From positions 434,001 through 498,000 of the forward strand of contig NZ_MTQL01000006.1 of NCBI RefSeq assembly GCF_001984125.1: a stretch of DNA of 64,000 nt, read 5' to 3'. This DNA is from Leifsonia sp. ALI-44-B (GTDB lineage Bacteria > Actinomycetota > Actinomycetes > Actinomycetales > Microbacteriaceae). Of this stretch, positions 1 to 9,386 are shown piece by piece (the first letter of the stretch is position 1; the number at the start of each line of letters is the position of its first letter). The position numbers and the translations under genes were made by a program. The notes under the pieces are model-generated. The model ran no database searches. It worked only from the letters and a program-made list of their open reading frames with translations, and was not told the origin of the DNA.

Positions 1-385
1 CGATGACCGAGTGGTCGATGACGAGCTCGGCGGGGGCGAGCGGGTTGATCTTGGTGGGGTCGCCGCCCAGAGCCGAGACGGCCTCGCGCATGGTGGCGAG
101 GTCGACGATGCAGGGCACACCGGTGAAGTCCTGCATGACCACGCGGGCCGGGCTGAACTGGATTTCGGTGTCGGGCTCGGATGCGGGGTTCCACTGCGAG
201 ATGGCCTCGATCTGCGACCGCGTGACGTTCTTGCCGTCTTCGGTGCGGAGCAGGTTCTCGAGCAGGACCTTCAGGCTGAACGGGAGCTTCTCGTAACCGG
301 CGACGCTGTCGATTCGGAAGATCTCGTAGTCGGTTTCACCGACGGTGAGCTGTTGTTTGGCCCCAAAGCTGTTCACGTTTGACAC
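1..385 (-). CDS. acn: Aconitate hydratase, N-terminal part (gene runs off the window)
   Basis: Aconitase interconverts citrate and isocitrate in the TCA cycle using a 4Fe-4S cluster. Only about 128 N-terminal residues are present; the gene continues beyond base 1. The start [15 protein letters not shown] and the stretch [16 protein letters not shown] are typical of the long AcnA/IRP-type aconitases. The start is GTG at 385, preceded by a strong purine-rich ribosome site (GAAGGAGAAGG, 391-401 on the plus strand). It is the last gene of its strand here and has its own upstream region, which carries a palindrome (see 518-537). The cluster-binding cysteines lie in the missing part. Confidence 0.93.
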   Translation of the reverse strand, partial: MSNVNSFGAKQQLTVGETDYEIFRIDSVAGYEKLPFSLKVLLENLLRTEDGKNVTRSQIEAISQWNPASEPDTEIQFSPARVVMQDFTGVPCIVDLATMREAVSALGGDPTKINPLAPAELVIDHSVI

Positions 386-517
386 TGTGCCTTCTCCTTC
401 GTTGGCAGAGGCAAGTCGCACGCTTGCCGCTTGTCGATTCTCGGCCTCAGAAGGGGGGTAAGGCTAGCAAGGCGAGCCTAAGTGCTTCCGAGAAACGGCG
501 ATCGAACGTTGCCGTAT

Positions 518-537
518 TTATCTTGATGTCGAGATAA
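518..537. promoter_or_regulatory. 20-bp near-perfect palindrome upstream of aconitase
   Basis: TTATCTTGATGTCGAGATAA reads nearly the same on both strands (8 of 9 half-site positions match, 2-bp centre). It sits in the 180-bp gap between acn and the DUF3159 gene, about 130 bp before the acn start codon. The shape is typical of a MarR- or TetR-type operator. In Streptomyces the MarR-family regulator TamR controls aconitase through a pseudopalindrome, which is a possible parallel; that the same regulator acts here is inference. The rest of the gap holds only the acn leader. Confidence 0.55.
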
Positions 538-565
538 TTCTAGCAGCGTGCGGCGGGGTGCGGCG

Positions 566-1477
566 TCAGGTGGGCGAACCCGGGCGAACGGGCGTGTCGG
601 ATGCCACAGCATCCGTTTCGGGGGCACGGTAGAGGCCGCGCACCACGAGCCAGCTGACGACGAGCAGCGGCGCATAGAGCGGGATGCCCATGAGCAGCTT
701 CGTCGAGCCCAACCATTCGACGTTGCCCGAGAAGTAGAGGGGCAACTGCACGGCCAGGCGCAGGATGAAGAGGCCCGCCCAGGCAAGTGTGAGCCAGCGG
801 AGTGCGCGCCGCTTGACGCGGTCCTGGCGCCAGGCGACGCCGTCGTTCATGAGGAAGCCGACGGCCAGGCCGATCAGGGGCCACCCGACAAGCACCGAGA
901 TCAAGAGGACGGCGCCGTACCCGCCGTTGGTGAAGAAGCCCAGGACGAAGTTGTCCTCGGGCTTGTTGGTGATGAGGGCCAGAACGGCCGACAGCACGAC
1001 GCCCACGAGGCCGCCGAGAGCCGCCGTCACCGGCGTCTTGCCAATGATGCGCAGGAGCGTGAGCAGCGCAGCGACGCCGACCGAGACGCCGAGGGCCCAG
1101 GGAAGGCTCTGCGTGAAGGTGAAGACGAGGAGGAAGAGCAGACCGGGCACGATGGCTTCGATGATGCCGCGCACCCCGCCCATGGCCTTTAAGAGGGCGG
1201 CGCCGGTCGGGCGTTCGGACTCCATGAGGTCGCCCAGCCCGGCCTTGCGGGCGGCCCCCGCGAGGGAGGCGCCGAGGACCGTGGCGGGCTCGGGAGCATC
1301 ATGATCGGCAGCTGCACCGCTCCCGACGGGCGCCGAACGCTGCGCCGGCACCGAGGGCTCCGAACCCTGAGCCGGCACCCCGGACGCCGAACCCTGGGTC
1401 GAGACCGCGGCCTCGTCGGGCGACGTGCCGTAGCGGCCGACGGGGTGCTCGCCGTTTCCCTGGTGAGGATCGCTCAT
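566..1477 (-). CDS. DUF3159 membrane protein
   Basis: A 303-residue protein of the actinobacterial DUF3159 family; function unknown. The first 85 residues are Ser/Ala/Pro-rich and probably disordered and cytoplasmic, followed by about six hydrophobic segments (for example IVPGLLFLLVFTF, VSVGVAALLTLLRII, AVLLISVLVGWPLIGLAVG). It starts 9 bases after the stop of the DUF3710 gene and is the third gene of the dut operon. DUF3159 and DUF3710 are repeatedly found behind dut in actinobacteria. No catalytic motif is visible. Confidence 0.88.
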   Translation of the reverse strand: MSDPHQGNGEHPVGRYGTSPDEAAVSTQGSASGVPAQGSEPSVPAQRSAPVGSGAAADHDAPEPATVLGASLAGAARKAGLGDLMESERPTGAALLKAMGGVRGIIEAIVPGLLFLLVFTFTQSLPWALGVSVGVAALLTLLRIIGKTPVTAALGGLVGVVLSAVLALITNKPEDNFVLGFFTNGGYGAVLLISVLVGWPLIGLAVGFLMNDGVAWRQDRVKRRALRWLTLAWAGLFILRLAVQLPLYFSGNVEWLGSTKLLMGIPLYAPLLVVSWLVVRGLYRAPETDAVASDTPVRPGSPT

Positions 1478-1486
1478 GCCGAGGCT

Positions 1487-2215
1487 CTACGCCTCTTGAC
1501 CCGCGCCGGCGGGCATCTTCAGCGGGATGAGGTCGCGCGGGGGCATGGGGGTGTCGCCGCGCACGACGACGACGCTGCGGAAGAGCTCCTCGACGAGGGC
1601 GCCCTTCTCGGCATCCGTCGCACCGGCACCGGCGATGACGCCGCGCAAGAACCAGCGCGGCCCGTCGACACCCACGAAGCGGGCGATGCGTGTGGCTGCG
1701 GGCTGACCGGCGGGCACCTGAACGGGAACCTCGGCGAGAAGCTCGTAGCCGAGGCCGCCCTCGCGCTCGGTGACCGTGCCGCCCTGCGAACCGATCTGTT
1801 CGGCGATCTGCTCGCGCGTCTCGTTCCACAGGCCGATCGAGCGCGGTGCCGCGAAGGCCTGGATCTGCAGCGTCGATTCGGCGTAGTCGAGGCCCACCGC
1901 GACAATGCGCTTGGTCGACTCTTCGATCTCGAGGCGCAGGTTCAGCCCCTCGCGCGGGAGGATCTTCACTCCCCCGAGGTCGATGTAGGGGCGCACGGCG
2001 TTGGCTTCGCTCTCGTCGAGCGGGCCTTCGGTGGCGCGGTCGTCGGGGGCCGACTTCGTGGTGTCGAGAACCGTCTCTTCGTCGGCGGGAGCCTCGAGCG
2101 CATCACCCGTCGCCGTCGTCACCTCGGACGACGCCTCGTCGGCCGAGGCCGCGTCGACCGTCTCGATGGCGGTGTCGGGCTGTTCTTCGGGGTTCTTGCC
2201 TTTGCGCAGTTTCAT
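1487..2215 (-). CDS. DUF3710 protein
   Basis: A 242-residue soluble protein of the DUF3710 family, function unknown. An acidic, low-complexity N-terminus (about residues 1-75, rich in Glu, Thr and Ala) precedes the conserved domain, which begins near VRPYIDLGGVKILPREGLNLRL and contains RFVGVDGPRWFLRGVIAG. The ATG overlaps the dut stop as ATGA, so the two are probably translationally coupled, and DUF3159 follows 9 bases later. No signal peptide or membrane segment is seen. Confidence 0.88.
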   Translation of the reverse strand: MKLRKGKNPEEQPDTAIETVDAASADEASSEVTTATGDALEAPADEETVLDTTKSAPDDRATEGPLDESEANAVRPYIDLGGVKILPREGLNLRLEIEESTKRIVAVGLDYAESTLQIQAFAAPRSIGLWNETREQIAEQIGSQGGTVTEREGGLGYELLAEVPVQVPAGQPAATRIARFVGVDGPRWFLRGVIAGAGATDAEKGALVEELFRSVVVVRGDTPMPPRDLIPLKMPAGAGQEA

Positions 2216-2700
2216 GCGTTCGCTCCAGTCGGTGTGTCAGAAGAAGTGGGGTCGGATGCCGCGGCGCTGTCGTAGCCCGTCGACCCGAAGCCGCCGGCGC
2301 CGCGAGCACTGCCCGGCAACGTCTCGACGGGGACGAACGTGGCGCGAGAGACGGGCATGACGATGAGCTGCGCGATGCGGTCGCCGACCGCGATCTCGTA
2401 GGGCTCGCGCGCATCCGTGTTGAGCAGGGTGACCTTGATCTCGCCGCGGTAACCGGCATCGACCGTGCCCGGCGAATTCACGATGGTGATGCCGTGCTTG
2501 GTGGCGAGGCCCGAACGCGGCACGACGAAGGCGACGAATCCGTCGGGCAGCGCGATAGAGACGCCCGTGCCGACCAGTCGACGCTCGCCCGGCTGCAGAA
2601 CCAGGTGCTCGCTGGACACCAGGTCGGCGCCCGCATCGCCCGGATGGGCGTAGCGCGGAACCTCGGGGGCGATAATAAGAACGTCAACGCTTTCGGTCAC
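2212..2700 (-). CDS. dut: Deoxyuridine 5'-triphosphate nucleotidohydrolase (dUTPase)
   Basis: Hydrolyses dUTP to dUMP and pyrophosphate, keeping uracil out of DNA and supplying dTMP synthesis; homotrimer. All five dUTPase motifs are visible in order: HPGDAGADL, PRSGLATKHG, GTVDAGYRGEIKVTLLN, RIAQLIVMP and the C-terminal GAGGFGSTG that closes over the active site. The start chosen is GTG at 2700, because a TACCCT hexamer ends 6 bases before it (2707-2712) and there is no ribosome site, as for a leaderless gene; a TTG at 2727 would add nine residues unlike the family. A 17-residue Ala/Ser tail follows motif 5. First gene of the operon with DUF3710 and DUF3159. Confidence 0.95.
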   Translation of the reverse strand: MTESVDVLIIAPEVPRYAHPGDAGADLVSSEHLVLQPGERRLVGTGVSIALPDGFVAFVVPRSGLATKHGITIVNSPGTVDAGYRGEIKVTLLNTDAREPYEIAVGDRIAQLIVMPVSRATFVPVETLPGSARGAGGFGSTGYDSAAASDPTSSDTPTGANA

Positions 2701-2738
2701 AGATCGAGGGTAGTGCAGATCGATCAACGAAGTGAGTC

Positions 2739-3191
2739 ATGTCCCCTTATCGCGAACGGCTCTGGCCGGCCCCCTGGATCTACATCTCGACGGCGCTCGT
2801 CATCCCCGCCAGCATCCTCGTTCTCGCCCCCATCTCGTGGGTCGCCGGAGTCATCACGGCGGTCATTCTCTATGGCGGGATGACGACCCTGTTCATCGTG
2901 GGGGCGCCCACCATCAGCGTGGGCGACGGCGAGCTGCGCGCCGGCCGGGCCCGCATCAGCCTCGACCTGGTCGGGACTCCCAAGGCATTCACAGGAACCG
3001 AGGCCGCTTTACAGCGTGGCCGCAAGCTCGACGCCCGGGCCTACATGTTGTTCCGCGGATGGATTTCGGGGGTCGTGCGCATCCCCGTCCTCGACGAGAA
3101 CGACCCGACGCCCTACTGGCTCGTGTCCACGCGGGAGCCACAAAAATTGGCCGCCGCGATCGAGGGATCGCGACGGCCAGAAAGCGTCTGA
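2739..3191 (+). CDS. DUF3093 membrane protein
   Basis: A 150-residue member of the DUF3093 family, found across actinobacteria next to dut and with no known function. Residues 13-55 form two close hydrophobic segments (WIYISTALVIPASILVLAP, ISWVAGVITAVILYGGMTTL). The remaining part is soluble, beginning with VGDGELRAGRARI and ending with PYWLVSTREPQKLAAAIEG. It is divergent from dut (38 bp between the starts) and converges on the DUF4193 gene with 13 bp between stops; a small hairpin (AGCAGT, loop TCG, ACTGCT) spans that junction at 3191-3205. Confidence 0.87.
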   Translation: MSPYRERLWPAPWIYISTALVIPASILVLAPISWVAGVITAVILYGGMTTLFIVGAPTISVGDGELRAGRARISLDLVGTPKAFTGTEAALQRGRKLDARAYMLFRGWISGVVRIPVLDENDPTPYWLVSTREPQKLAAAIEGSRRPESV

Positions 3192-3204
3192 GCAGTTCGA
3201 CTGC

Positions 3205-3498
3205 TTAGGCGGCGCACTCCACGCAGATCGCGCCGAGCTTGGTCTCGTGGTCGATGAGCGAGCGGTGCTTCACCAGGAAGCACTCCACGCACGTGAACTC
3301 GTCTGCCTGGGGAGGCAGCACGACGACATCGAGGTCGAGGTCGGAGAGGTCGGCGCCGGGAAGGTCGAAGCCACCCGGGTTATCGGCGTCTTCGACGTCG
3401 ACCGCGCCAGACAGCTTGTCGGGGACACGCTCCTTCAGGGCCTCGATCGACTCAGAGTCGTCGTCGCTCTTTCGGGGTGCGTCATAATCCGTTGCCAT
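3205..3498 (-). CDS. DUF4193 zinc-ribbon-like protein
   Basis: A 97-residue acidic protein of the DUF4193 family, universal in actinobacteria and of unknown function. The C-terminal half carries two CVEC pairs (FTCVECFLVKHRS and AICVECAA) about 25 residues apart, which fits a four-cysteine zinc site. The N-terminal half is Asp/Glu/Ser-rich (SDDDSESIEALKERVPDK). It stands alone on the minus strand between DUF3093 and sepH. The 195-bp upstream region to sepH carries promoters for both directions. Confidence 0.9.
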   Translation of the reverse strand: MATDYDAPRKSDDDSESIEALKERVPDKLSGAVDVEDADNPGGFDLPGADLSDLDLDVVVLPPQADEFTCVECFLVKHRSLIDHETKLGAICVECAA

Positions 3499-3699
3499 TG
3501 TTTTCCACTTCTTTTCTCGTCCGCCGACCGTGTCCGGCGGCGATAGTTTGCATCAAAGATGAACGAATAGCAAACCAGTACTGGGCTCCCTGATTCGTCG
3601 CTGCATCCAACTCGCGGCACGCCCGCGTTATTCCCGGTCTACGGGGGTTCGGCGTGCGACCATCGAGTGAATTGATCTCAGCCTCGGAGGCACATGATT

Positions 3700-5034
3700 A
3701 TGCAGGAACTGACTGTCATCGGCGTCGACGGCAATGCCATCGTCGCGAGCACCGACAACGGGGTGCAATTTCGACTCCCCGTCGACGAGTCCCTTCTCTC
3801 CCATGTGCGTCGCGCGCGCAAACAGGCAACGGGCGACGCCCCGAAGCTGAGCCCTCGCGAGATTCAGGCTCACATTCGCTCGGGCATGTCGGCCGAAGAA
3901 GTCGCGGATGTCACGGGCGCCGAGATCGACTACGTGCGCCGTTTCGAGGGCCCCATCGTCGCCGAACGTGAGCACATGGTCGCAGCTGCCCTCAGCGTTC
4001 CGGTGCTCGCGGCCATCGACCCCCGTGTGGACGACGAAGAGCCGACGTTCGGTTCCGCCATCCGTGCCCGTCTCGAGAGCCTCGGCGCGAGCGACGAGCG
4101 TTGGACGAGCTGGAAGGACGAGAACGGTTGGATCGTCAAACTGTCGTTCACGGCCTCCGATGTCGAGCACGACGCCCGCTGGACCTTCGAACCCAAGAAG
4201 AACGCGCTGGCGCCGCTCGGGGCCGAGGCCGTCACGCTGTCGCGCCAGGGCGCCCTGCCTGCCGAGGGACTCATCCCCAAGCTGCGCGCCGTCGAGCGCG
4301 AGTCTTCCTCACCCGATGACAGCCGTTTCGACAGCGGCGCCTTCACGTTCGTCCCTGCCGCGGCAGACCCCGATATCGACCTCAACGACACGGCCTCGCA
4401 GATCGAGATCGGCCCCGTCGACGTGGCGCCGCACCACCGCAGCTCGTCGAAGGCCGCGGATGCCGCGATCAACCGCGCCGAAGATCAGGGTGGACCGTCC
4501 AACCAGACCGCCGACCTGCTCGAGGCCCTGCGTCGTCGCCGTGGCGAACGCGAATCCGCTGCGCGCACGCCGCAGACCGATGCTTCGCCCGCCCCGGACT
4601 CGGGTCGCTCCCCCGCTCAGCCGTCCGGTGAACGCGGTTCGACCCCGTTCGGCGGCAGCTCGCCGTTCTCCGACTCCCCCTTCGCCGCCGGTGCCGCCAG
4701 CGCGTCGAATCCGTCGGGTCTGCGCGACGCGTCGCGGTCAGAGCCGTCTCGCGAACGAGCGGGCGAGCGTCCAGGCCTCGACCGTAGCGACCGCGGCGCC
4801 CGGGGCACCGAGGCCGACGCGCACGACGACCGCAGCCCCTTCAGCGGTCCCGTGCGCCCCGTCGACGTGCCGCTCGAGAACTTCGACACCCTCACGGGCG
4901 CGTCTCCCTCGAAGCGCTCAGACGACGACCAGAAGCCGCCGGCGATCACACCGGCCCGCGGTTCGAAGCGCGGGCGCACGGCCATGCCGTCGTGGGACGA
5001 GATTGTCTTCGGCGCCCGCACCGACGACGACTGA
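3700..5034 (+). CDS. sepH: Septation protein SepH (DUF3071)
   Basis: SepH binds FtsZ and stimulates Z-ring assembly in actinobacteria. The conserved N-terminal domain (about residues 1-165) contains the helix-turn-helix-like stretch LSPREIQAHIRSGMSAEEVADVTG. The long middle is low-complexity (Ser, Pro, Arg, Asp), and a short conserved C-terminal element PSWDEIVFG ends the protein; this layout matches known SepH. Two in-frame ATGs exist; the one at 3700 is preferred because GGAGG at 3686-3690 lies 9 bases before it, against only 3 bases for the ATG at 3694. About 444 residues, monocistronic. Confidence 0.9.
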   Translation: MQELTVIGVDGNAIVASTDNGVQFRLPVDESLLSHVRRARKQATGDAPKLSPREIQAHIRSGMSAEEVADVTGAEIDYVRRFEGPIVAEREHMVAAALSVPVLAAIDPRVDDEEPTFGSAIRARLESLGASDERWTSWKDENGWIVKLSFTASDVEHDARWTFEPKKNALAPLGAEAVTLSRQGALPAEGLIPKLRAVERESSSPDDSRFDSGAFTFVPAAADPDIDLNDTASQIEIGPVDVAPHHRSSSKAADAAINRAEDQGGPSNQTADLLEALRRRRGERESAARTPQTDASPAPDSGRSPAQPSGERGSTPFGGSSPFSDSPFAAGAASASNPSGLRDASRSEPSRERAGERPGLDRSDRGARGTEADAHDDRSPFSGPVRPVDVPLENFDTLTGASPSKRSDDDQKPPAITPARGSKRGRTAMPSWDEIVFGARTDDD

Positions 5035-5043
5035 TAACCCCGA

Positions 5044-5078
5044 ACGCCCGACACCCCGAGGTCGATCGTGACGGGCGT
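5044..5078 (+). terminator. Weak inverted repeat after sepH
   Basis: ACGCCCG (5044-5050) and CGGGCGT (5072-5078) form a 7-bp stem with a 21-base loop, 10 bases after the sepH stop. It could act as a terminator between sepH and the convergent phosphodiesterase gene, but the loop is long and there is no T-run. The remaining 100 bases to 5178 show nothing else. Confidence 0.3.
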
Positions 5079-5178
5079 GCTGCACCGCGGATGGCCGGCG
5101 CCCATTCCGCCGAATGTCGCGCCGATCTCGACTTCTCGCGAGAGCTGAGGGTGCTCGCCGATTGCCGCGACGGCCTAG

Positions 5179-6321
5179 TTATTGCGTAAAGGCGCCGAAG
5201 CGGATGAACGGCACGGTGCGCTCCTCGTCGGTCAGCGAACCGTGCTGCCCGATCATCCGTCGTGCTGCCTGATCGGCCGGCCGCGAGTCGTAATAGGCGA
5301 TGCGTTTGCGCGCCGCAACGACGACGTCACCGATGCGTGGCAGAACCTCGTCGTGCACGTCACCGAAAAGCCCCTGGGCAATGGCCTCGTCGCGGCTGAA
5401 AACCCACGCGCGCTCACCCTCTGAGTCCCGCCAAACATCCGCCATCCTCAGGCGATCGGATGCAGTGGCCCCGGGCTCGAGATACAGATGCAGGCAGCGC
5501 GGCTCGCCGCCCACGTGCCGCACCCCCGCCACCAGCTCGGGCGCCTGATCGAACAGCACCTGCGACGTGTGGGGCACGTCGAGAGACCCGTGGTCGGCCG
5601 TCAGGATCACGCCGACCCGTCGACCGACCGCCGCGACAAAACGTCGCATCTCACCGTCCAGCTCCTCGAGGGCCGCGGTCCAGCGGTCGGACTCCCAGCC
5701 GTGCTGGTGCGAGATCTTGTCGAGTTCGGGCACGTAGAGGTAGGTGAGCGAGCGGGTGTTCGCCCGCGTGAGGGCGTCCGCGCGCTCGAAGCGGGCGCGC
5801 AACGTGTCGGCGGGCTCGTAGGACGCGCCGCGCAGGGTGGCCCGGGTGAAGCCCGAGCCCGCGAACGTGGCAGGGCCGACGGCGAAGGCTGCGACATCCG
5901 CATCGCCCGCCTGTTCGAAGACCGTGCGGCAGCGCTGCCACGTCTCGGGGTCCATGCCGGCATCCCAGCCGGTGAGGCCGTTGACCAGCCGATCGTGCCG
6001 AGCGTCGAGCATGCGATAGCCGACGAGGCCGTGCTGACCGGGCTCGGCGCCCGTCGTGAGCGACGTGAGCGCGGCCGCCGTGGTTGTCGGGAAAACCGTG
6101 CTGATGGTGCGGTCGGGAGCCGAGCGCAGAAAACGCGCGTAGCCCGATCGGGCAGACAACAAGCGCGAGCCGAGGCCGTCGACGACGACCACGACGACGT
6201 GATCGACGGCGGGCAGGCCAGACGGGTTGGCGACACCCCCGATCGCGGCCAGCGAATCCGGCAGCACACCGGTCAGGCTGCGCGGACGAACGGGCGGGAT
6301 CGATACGATTGAAGCCACCGG
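5179..6321 (-). CDS. Alkaline phosphatase superfamily phosphodiesterase
   Basis: A cytosolic member of the nucleotide pyrophosphatase/phosphodiesterase branch of the alkaline phosphatase superfamily. Visible metal-site elements are [13 protein letters not shown] near the N-terminus, [12 protein letters not shown] (the nucleophile is a Thr here) and [16 protein letters not shown] near residue 265. The natural substrate is unknown. No signal peptide is seen. The start chosen is GTG at 6321, with CAGACT 6 bases upstream; ATG at 6339 is an alternative and adds six residues. It is divergent from parC. Such genes often sit beside parC or gyrase genes in this family, without a known functional link. 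Confidence 0.8.
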   Translation of the reverse strand, partial: PVASIVSIPPVRPRSLTGVLPDSLAAIGGVANPSGLPAVDHVVVVVVDGLGSRLLSARSGYARFLRSAPDRTISTVFPTTTAAALTSLTTGAEPGQHGLVGYRMLDARHDRLVNGLTGWDAGMDPETWQRCRTVFEQAGDADVAAFAVGPATFAGSGFTRATLRGASYEPADTLRARFERADALTRANTRSLTYLYVPELDKISHQHGWESDRWTAALEELDGEMRRFVAAVGRRVGVILTADHGSLDVPHTSQVLFDQAPELVAGVRHVGGEPRCLHLYLEPGATASDRLRMADVWRDSEGERAWVFSRDEAIAQGLFGDVHDEVLPRIGDVVVAARKRIAYYDSRPADQAARRMIGQHGSLTDEERTVPFIRFGAFTQ

Positions 6322-6395
6322 GAAAGTCTGGCACATCCAGGCGCGAACCCTCCCGTCGCCCGCAACCGGACCACCACCCAGGTCAGAAAACACGT

Positions 6396-9119
6396 ATGCC
6401 CCGCAGCGATAAGAACGCCCCCGCCGCCCCGATCAACGAGCGCATCGAAGACGTCGACGTCTCGGCCGAAATGCAGGGGTCCTTCCTCGAATACGCCTAC
6501 TCGGTCATCTACTCGCGCGCGCTGCCCGATGCGCGCGACGGACTCAAACCCGTGCAGCGCCGCATCCTCTATCAGATGACCGAGATGGGGCTGCGGCCCG
6601 ACCGCGGGCACGTGAAGTCGGCCCGCGTCGTCGGCGAGGTGATGGGAAAGCTGCACCCGCACGGTGATAGCGCCATCTACGACGCCCTCGTGCGCCTGGC
6701 GCAACCGTTCACGCTGCGCGTTCCTCTCGTCGACGGCCACGGCAACTTCGGCTCGCTCGACGACGGCCCCGCCGCCTCCCGCTACACCGAGGCCCGCCTC
6801 GAAGCCGCGGCCCTCGCCCTCACGGCCGACCTCGACGAAGACGTTGTCGACTTCGTGCCCAACTACGACAACCAGTTCCAGCAGCCCGAGGTGTTGCCGG
6901 CGGCCTACCCCAACCTCCTCGTCAACGGCGCGAGCGGCATCGCGGTCGGCATGGCCACCAATATGGCGCCGCACAACCTGATCGAGGTCGTAGGGGCGGC
7001 TCGGCACCTGCTCGAACACCCGGATGCCTCGCTCGACGATCTGATGGAGTTCGTGCCCGGCCCCGATCTGCCCACCGGTGGCACGATCGTCGGGCTCGAC
7101 GGCATCCGAGACGCCTACGCCACGGGCCGCGGAGCGTTCAAGACGCGAGCCCGCGTGCGCATCGAGGCCATCACCCCTCGCAAGCAGGGCATCATCGTGA
7201 CCGAGCTGCCCTACCTCGTCGGCCCCGAGAAGGTCATCGAGAAGATCAAGGACGGCGTCAACAACAAGAAGCTCTCGGGCATCTCCGACGTCACCGACCT
7301 CACCGACCGCACCAACGGCCTGCAGCTCGTCATCGGCATCAAGACGGGTTTCAGTCCCGAGGCCGTGCTCGAACAGCTCTACCGCTACACACCGCTCGAG
7401 GACTCGTTCTCGATCAACAACGTCGCGCTCGTCGAGGGCGGGCCGCGCACGCTGGGCCTGCGCGAGCTGCTCGAGGTGTACGTGAAGCACCGCATCTCGG
7501 TGGTCACGCGTCGCTCGACGTACCGCCTGGCGCGCCGCAAGGAGCGCCTGCACCTCGTCGAGGGGTTGCTCATCGCGATCCTCGACATCGACGAGGTCAT
7601 CCAGGTCATCCGTGCGTCGGATGACAGCGACCAGGCCCGCACGCGACTGATCGACGTGTTCGATCTCAGCCAGGTGCAGGCCGAATACATCCTCGAACTG
7701 CGTCTGCGTCGGCTCACCAAGTTCTCGCGCATCGAACTCGAGGCCGAGCGCGACAAGCTGCTCGCCGAGATCGCCGAACTCGAAGAGATCCTCGGCAGCA
7801 CTGCTCGGTTGCACGGTCTCGTCTCGGACGAGCTCGAAGCCGTCGCCGAGCAGTTCGGCACGCCCCGACGCACGCTCCTGACGGCCGCAAAGCCCTCCAT
7901 CGCATCGGCCGGGTCGCGCAAGAATCAGCCCGTTCTCGAATTGGCCGACACGCCCTGTCGCATCTATCTGAGCGCGACCGGCCGCATGGTGCGCGTCGAC
8001 TACCCCGGTGAGGGTGGCCTCGAACCCGTCGCCGCTCCCCCGCGCCGCAGCAAACACGACGCCGTGCTGTCGATGCTCGAAACGTCGAGCCGCACCGAGG
8101 TGGGCGCCGTGACGAGCCTCGGCCGCCTCATCCGCTTCTCGCCGCTCGAGCTGCCCGTCGTGCCGCCCAACTCGGTGCAGCTGGGCGCCGGCGTGCGCAT
8201 CGCCGACTACATCACGCTGCAGCCCAAGGAGCGCGTGCTCGCGATCGTGGCCCTCGATTCGGCCAAGCCGATCGCCCTCGGCACGCGCACCGGTGTGGTC
8301 AAACGCGTGACGCCGGGCGACTGGCCGAACAAACCCGAGTTCGAGATCATCCAGCTGAAGCCGAAGGACGTCGTCGTTGCCGCGGCGCCGTCAACCGACA
8401 CGGATGAATTCGTGTTCGTCACGAGCGACGCCCAGCTCTTGCGGTTCGCCGCCTCCGCCGTTCGTCCGCAGGGGCGCACCGCTGGAGGTATGGCGGGCAT
8501 CAAGCTCGGCGCCGGCGCCTCGGTCATCTCGTTCCACGTCGTGCGCGCCGACGAGACGACGCGCACCGTCGTCGCGACGGTCGCCGCGAACACCAGCGCG
8601 CTGGCCGGCACCGACCCGGGCAGCGGCAAAGTGAGCGCGTTCGACGAGTTCCCCGCCAAGGGCCGCGCGACCGGCGGTGTGCGGGCACAACGCTTCCTGA
8701 AGGGCGAGGACGCGCTCGTCGTCGCGTGGGTCGGCCCCGAACCCGCCCTGGCCGTCGGCACAGACGGCGCCGTGCGCAAGCTCCCCGAGGCCCTCGCCAA
8801 GCGCGACGCGTCGGGTCAGTTCCTCGAGGGCGTCGTGGGCTACATCGGTGCGAGCATCGCGACGCCGGCCGACGCCGTCGGAGCCCTCGCTGCGGGGTCA
8901 GACCCCGTGCCGCTCACCGAATCCGAACGGAACGCCGCCGACTCGGCTCCCTCGGCGCCCGGCGAATCGCCCGAGAGCGCCGTCGGAACAACGCTGACCG
9001 TCGACGGGACTGAATCGGACGCATCCGTGCAGCAGGCCCTGGACACGCCACTGGCGGCCGCCGACATCCCGAGCTCGCCTGCGGCCGGCGACGAGCCGGA
9101 CGACGCCGCACTTTTCTAA
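6396..9119 (+). CDS. parC: DNA topoisomerase IV subunit A
   Basis: The breakage-reunion subunit of a type IIA topoisomerase, which decatenates daughter chromosomes. The N-terminus has [27 protein letters not shown]; the catalytic Tyr is Y130 in [11 protein letters not shown] coiled-coil arm with the pattern [21 protein letters not shown] follows, then a C-terminal beta-pinwheel. The position of the gyrase-A box holds [10 protein letters not shown] rather than QRRGGKG, which favours topoisomerase IV over gyrase; the partner parE is next to it and no gyrase-type oriC context is present. The last 80 residues are an acidic Ser/Pro/Ala tail. Start ATG at 6396; an upstream in-frame extension to 6309 lacks family similarity. 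Confidence 0.93.
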   Translation: MPRSDKNAPAAPINERIEDVDVSAEMQGSFLEYAYSVIYSRALPDARDGLKPVQRRILYQMTEMGLRPDRGHVKSARVVGEVMGKLHPHGDSAIYDALVRLAQPFTLRVPLVDGHGNFGSLDDGPAASRYTEARLEAAALALTADLDEDVVDFVPNYDNQFQQPEVLPAAYPNLLVNGASGIAVGMATNMAPHNLIEVVGAARHLLEHPDASLDDLMEFVPGPDLPTGGTIVGLDGIRDAYATGRGAFKTRARVRIEAITPRKQGIIVTELPYLVGPEKVIEKIKDGVNNKKLSGISDVTDLTDRTNGLQLVIGIKTGFSPEAVLEQLYRYTPLEDSFSINNVALVEGGPRTLGLRELLEVYVKHRISVVTRRSTYRLARRKERLHLVEGLLIAILDIDEVIQVIRASDDSDQARTRLIDVFDLSQVQAEYILELRLRRLTKFSRIELEAERDKLLAEIAELEEILGSTARLHGLVSDELEAVAEQFGTPRRTLLTAAKPSIASAGSRKNQPVLELADTPCRIYLSATGRMVRVDYPGEGGLEPVAAPPRRSKHDAVLSMLETSSRTEVGAVTSLGRLIRFSPLELPVVPPNSVQLGAGVRIADYITLQPKERVLAIVALDSAKPIALGTRTGVVKRVTPGDWPNKPEFEIIQLKPKDVVVAAAPSTDTDEFVFVTSDAQLLRFAASAVRPQGRTAGGMAGIKLGAGASVISFHVVRADETTRTVVATVAANTSALAGTDPGSGKVSAFDEFPAKGRATGGVRAQRFLKGEDALVVAWVGPEPALAVGTDGAVRKLPEALAKRDASGQFLEGVVGYIGASIATPADAVGALAAGSDPVPLTESERNAADSAPSAPGESPESAVGTTLTVDGTESDASVQQALDTPLAAADIPSSPAAGDEPDDAALF

Positions 9120-9130
9120 TGAGCACTACG

Positions 9131-9164
9131 GAGGGCCGCCTGCTTCGAGGAGCGGGCGGCCCTC
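9131..9164 (+). terminator. Terminator hairpin after parC
   Basis: GAGGGCCGCC (9131-9140) pairs perfectly with GGCGGCCCTC (9155-9164), and an inner GCT/AGC pair extends the stem. It begins 11 bases after the parC stop. There is no long T-run, as is usual for high-GC actinobacterial terminators. Confidence 0.8.
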
Positions 9165-9198
9165 AGAGGCTGGTTTGCGGGTGCACCCACCGCCGCGA

Positions 9199-9270
9199 CG
9201 GTTTGACAACCTGGCGGCTTGACGGTTCGACGGTTTGACGGCCTGACCGCGCGACGGCTTGACGACTTGT
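9199..9270. repeat. Degenerate 8-bp tandem repeat, nine units
   Basis: Nine consecutive 8-base units with consensus CGGYTTGA run from 9199 to 9270 (for example CGGTTTGA, CGGCTTGA, CGGTTCGA, CGGTTTGA, CGGCCTGA), lying between the 3' ends of parC and parE. Units 2 and 7 are the most divergent. The 267-bp space holds this repeat and the parC terminator; no gene was seen. Confidence 0.75.
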
Positions 9271-9386
9271 GCGCACGTCAATCTGAAGGCTCGAGGGCCC
9301 GCGGGCTCGCCCCAGATCGTCACTGTGTGCGCTGTCCGTGCAGGGCGATACGGGCAGACGCAACCCTCAGCGGTCCCGCAGCCTCG

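Noticed and set aside
3546-3575. Inverted repeat GTTTGC ... GCAAAC before the DUF4193 gene
   Set aside because: The 6-bp arms are 18 bases apart with no supporting symmetry, so chance is a sufficient explanation.
6396-9119. DNA gyrase subunit A
   Set aside because: The gyrase-A box is degenerate, the partner B subunit lies convergently beside it next to sigA, and no origin-region genes are present; topoisomerase IV fits better.
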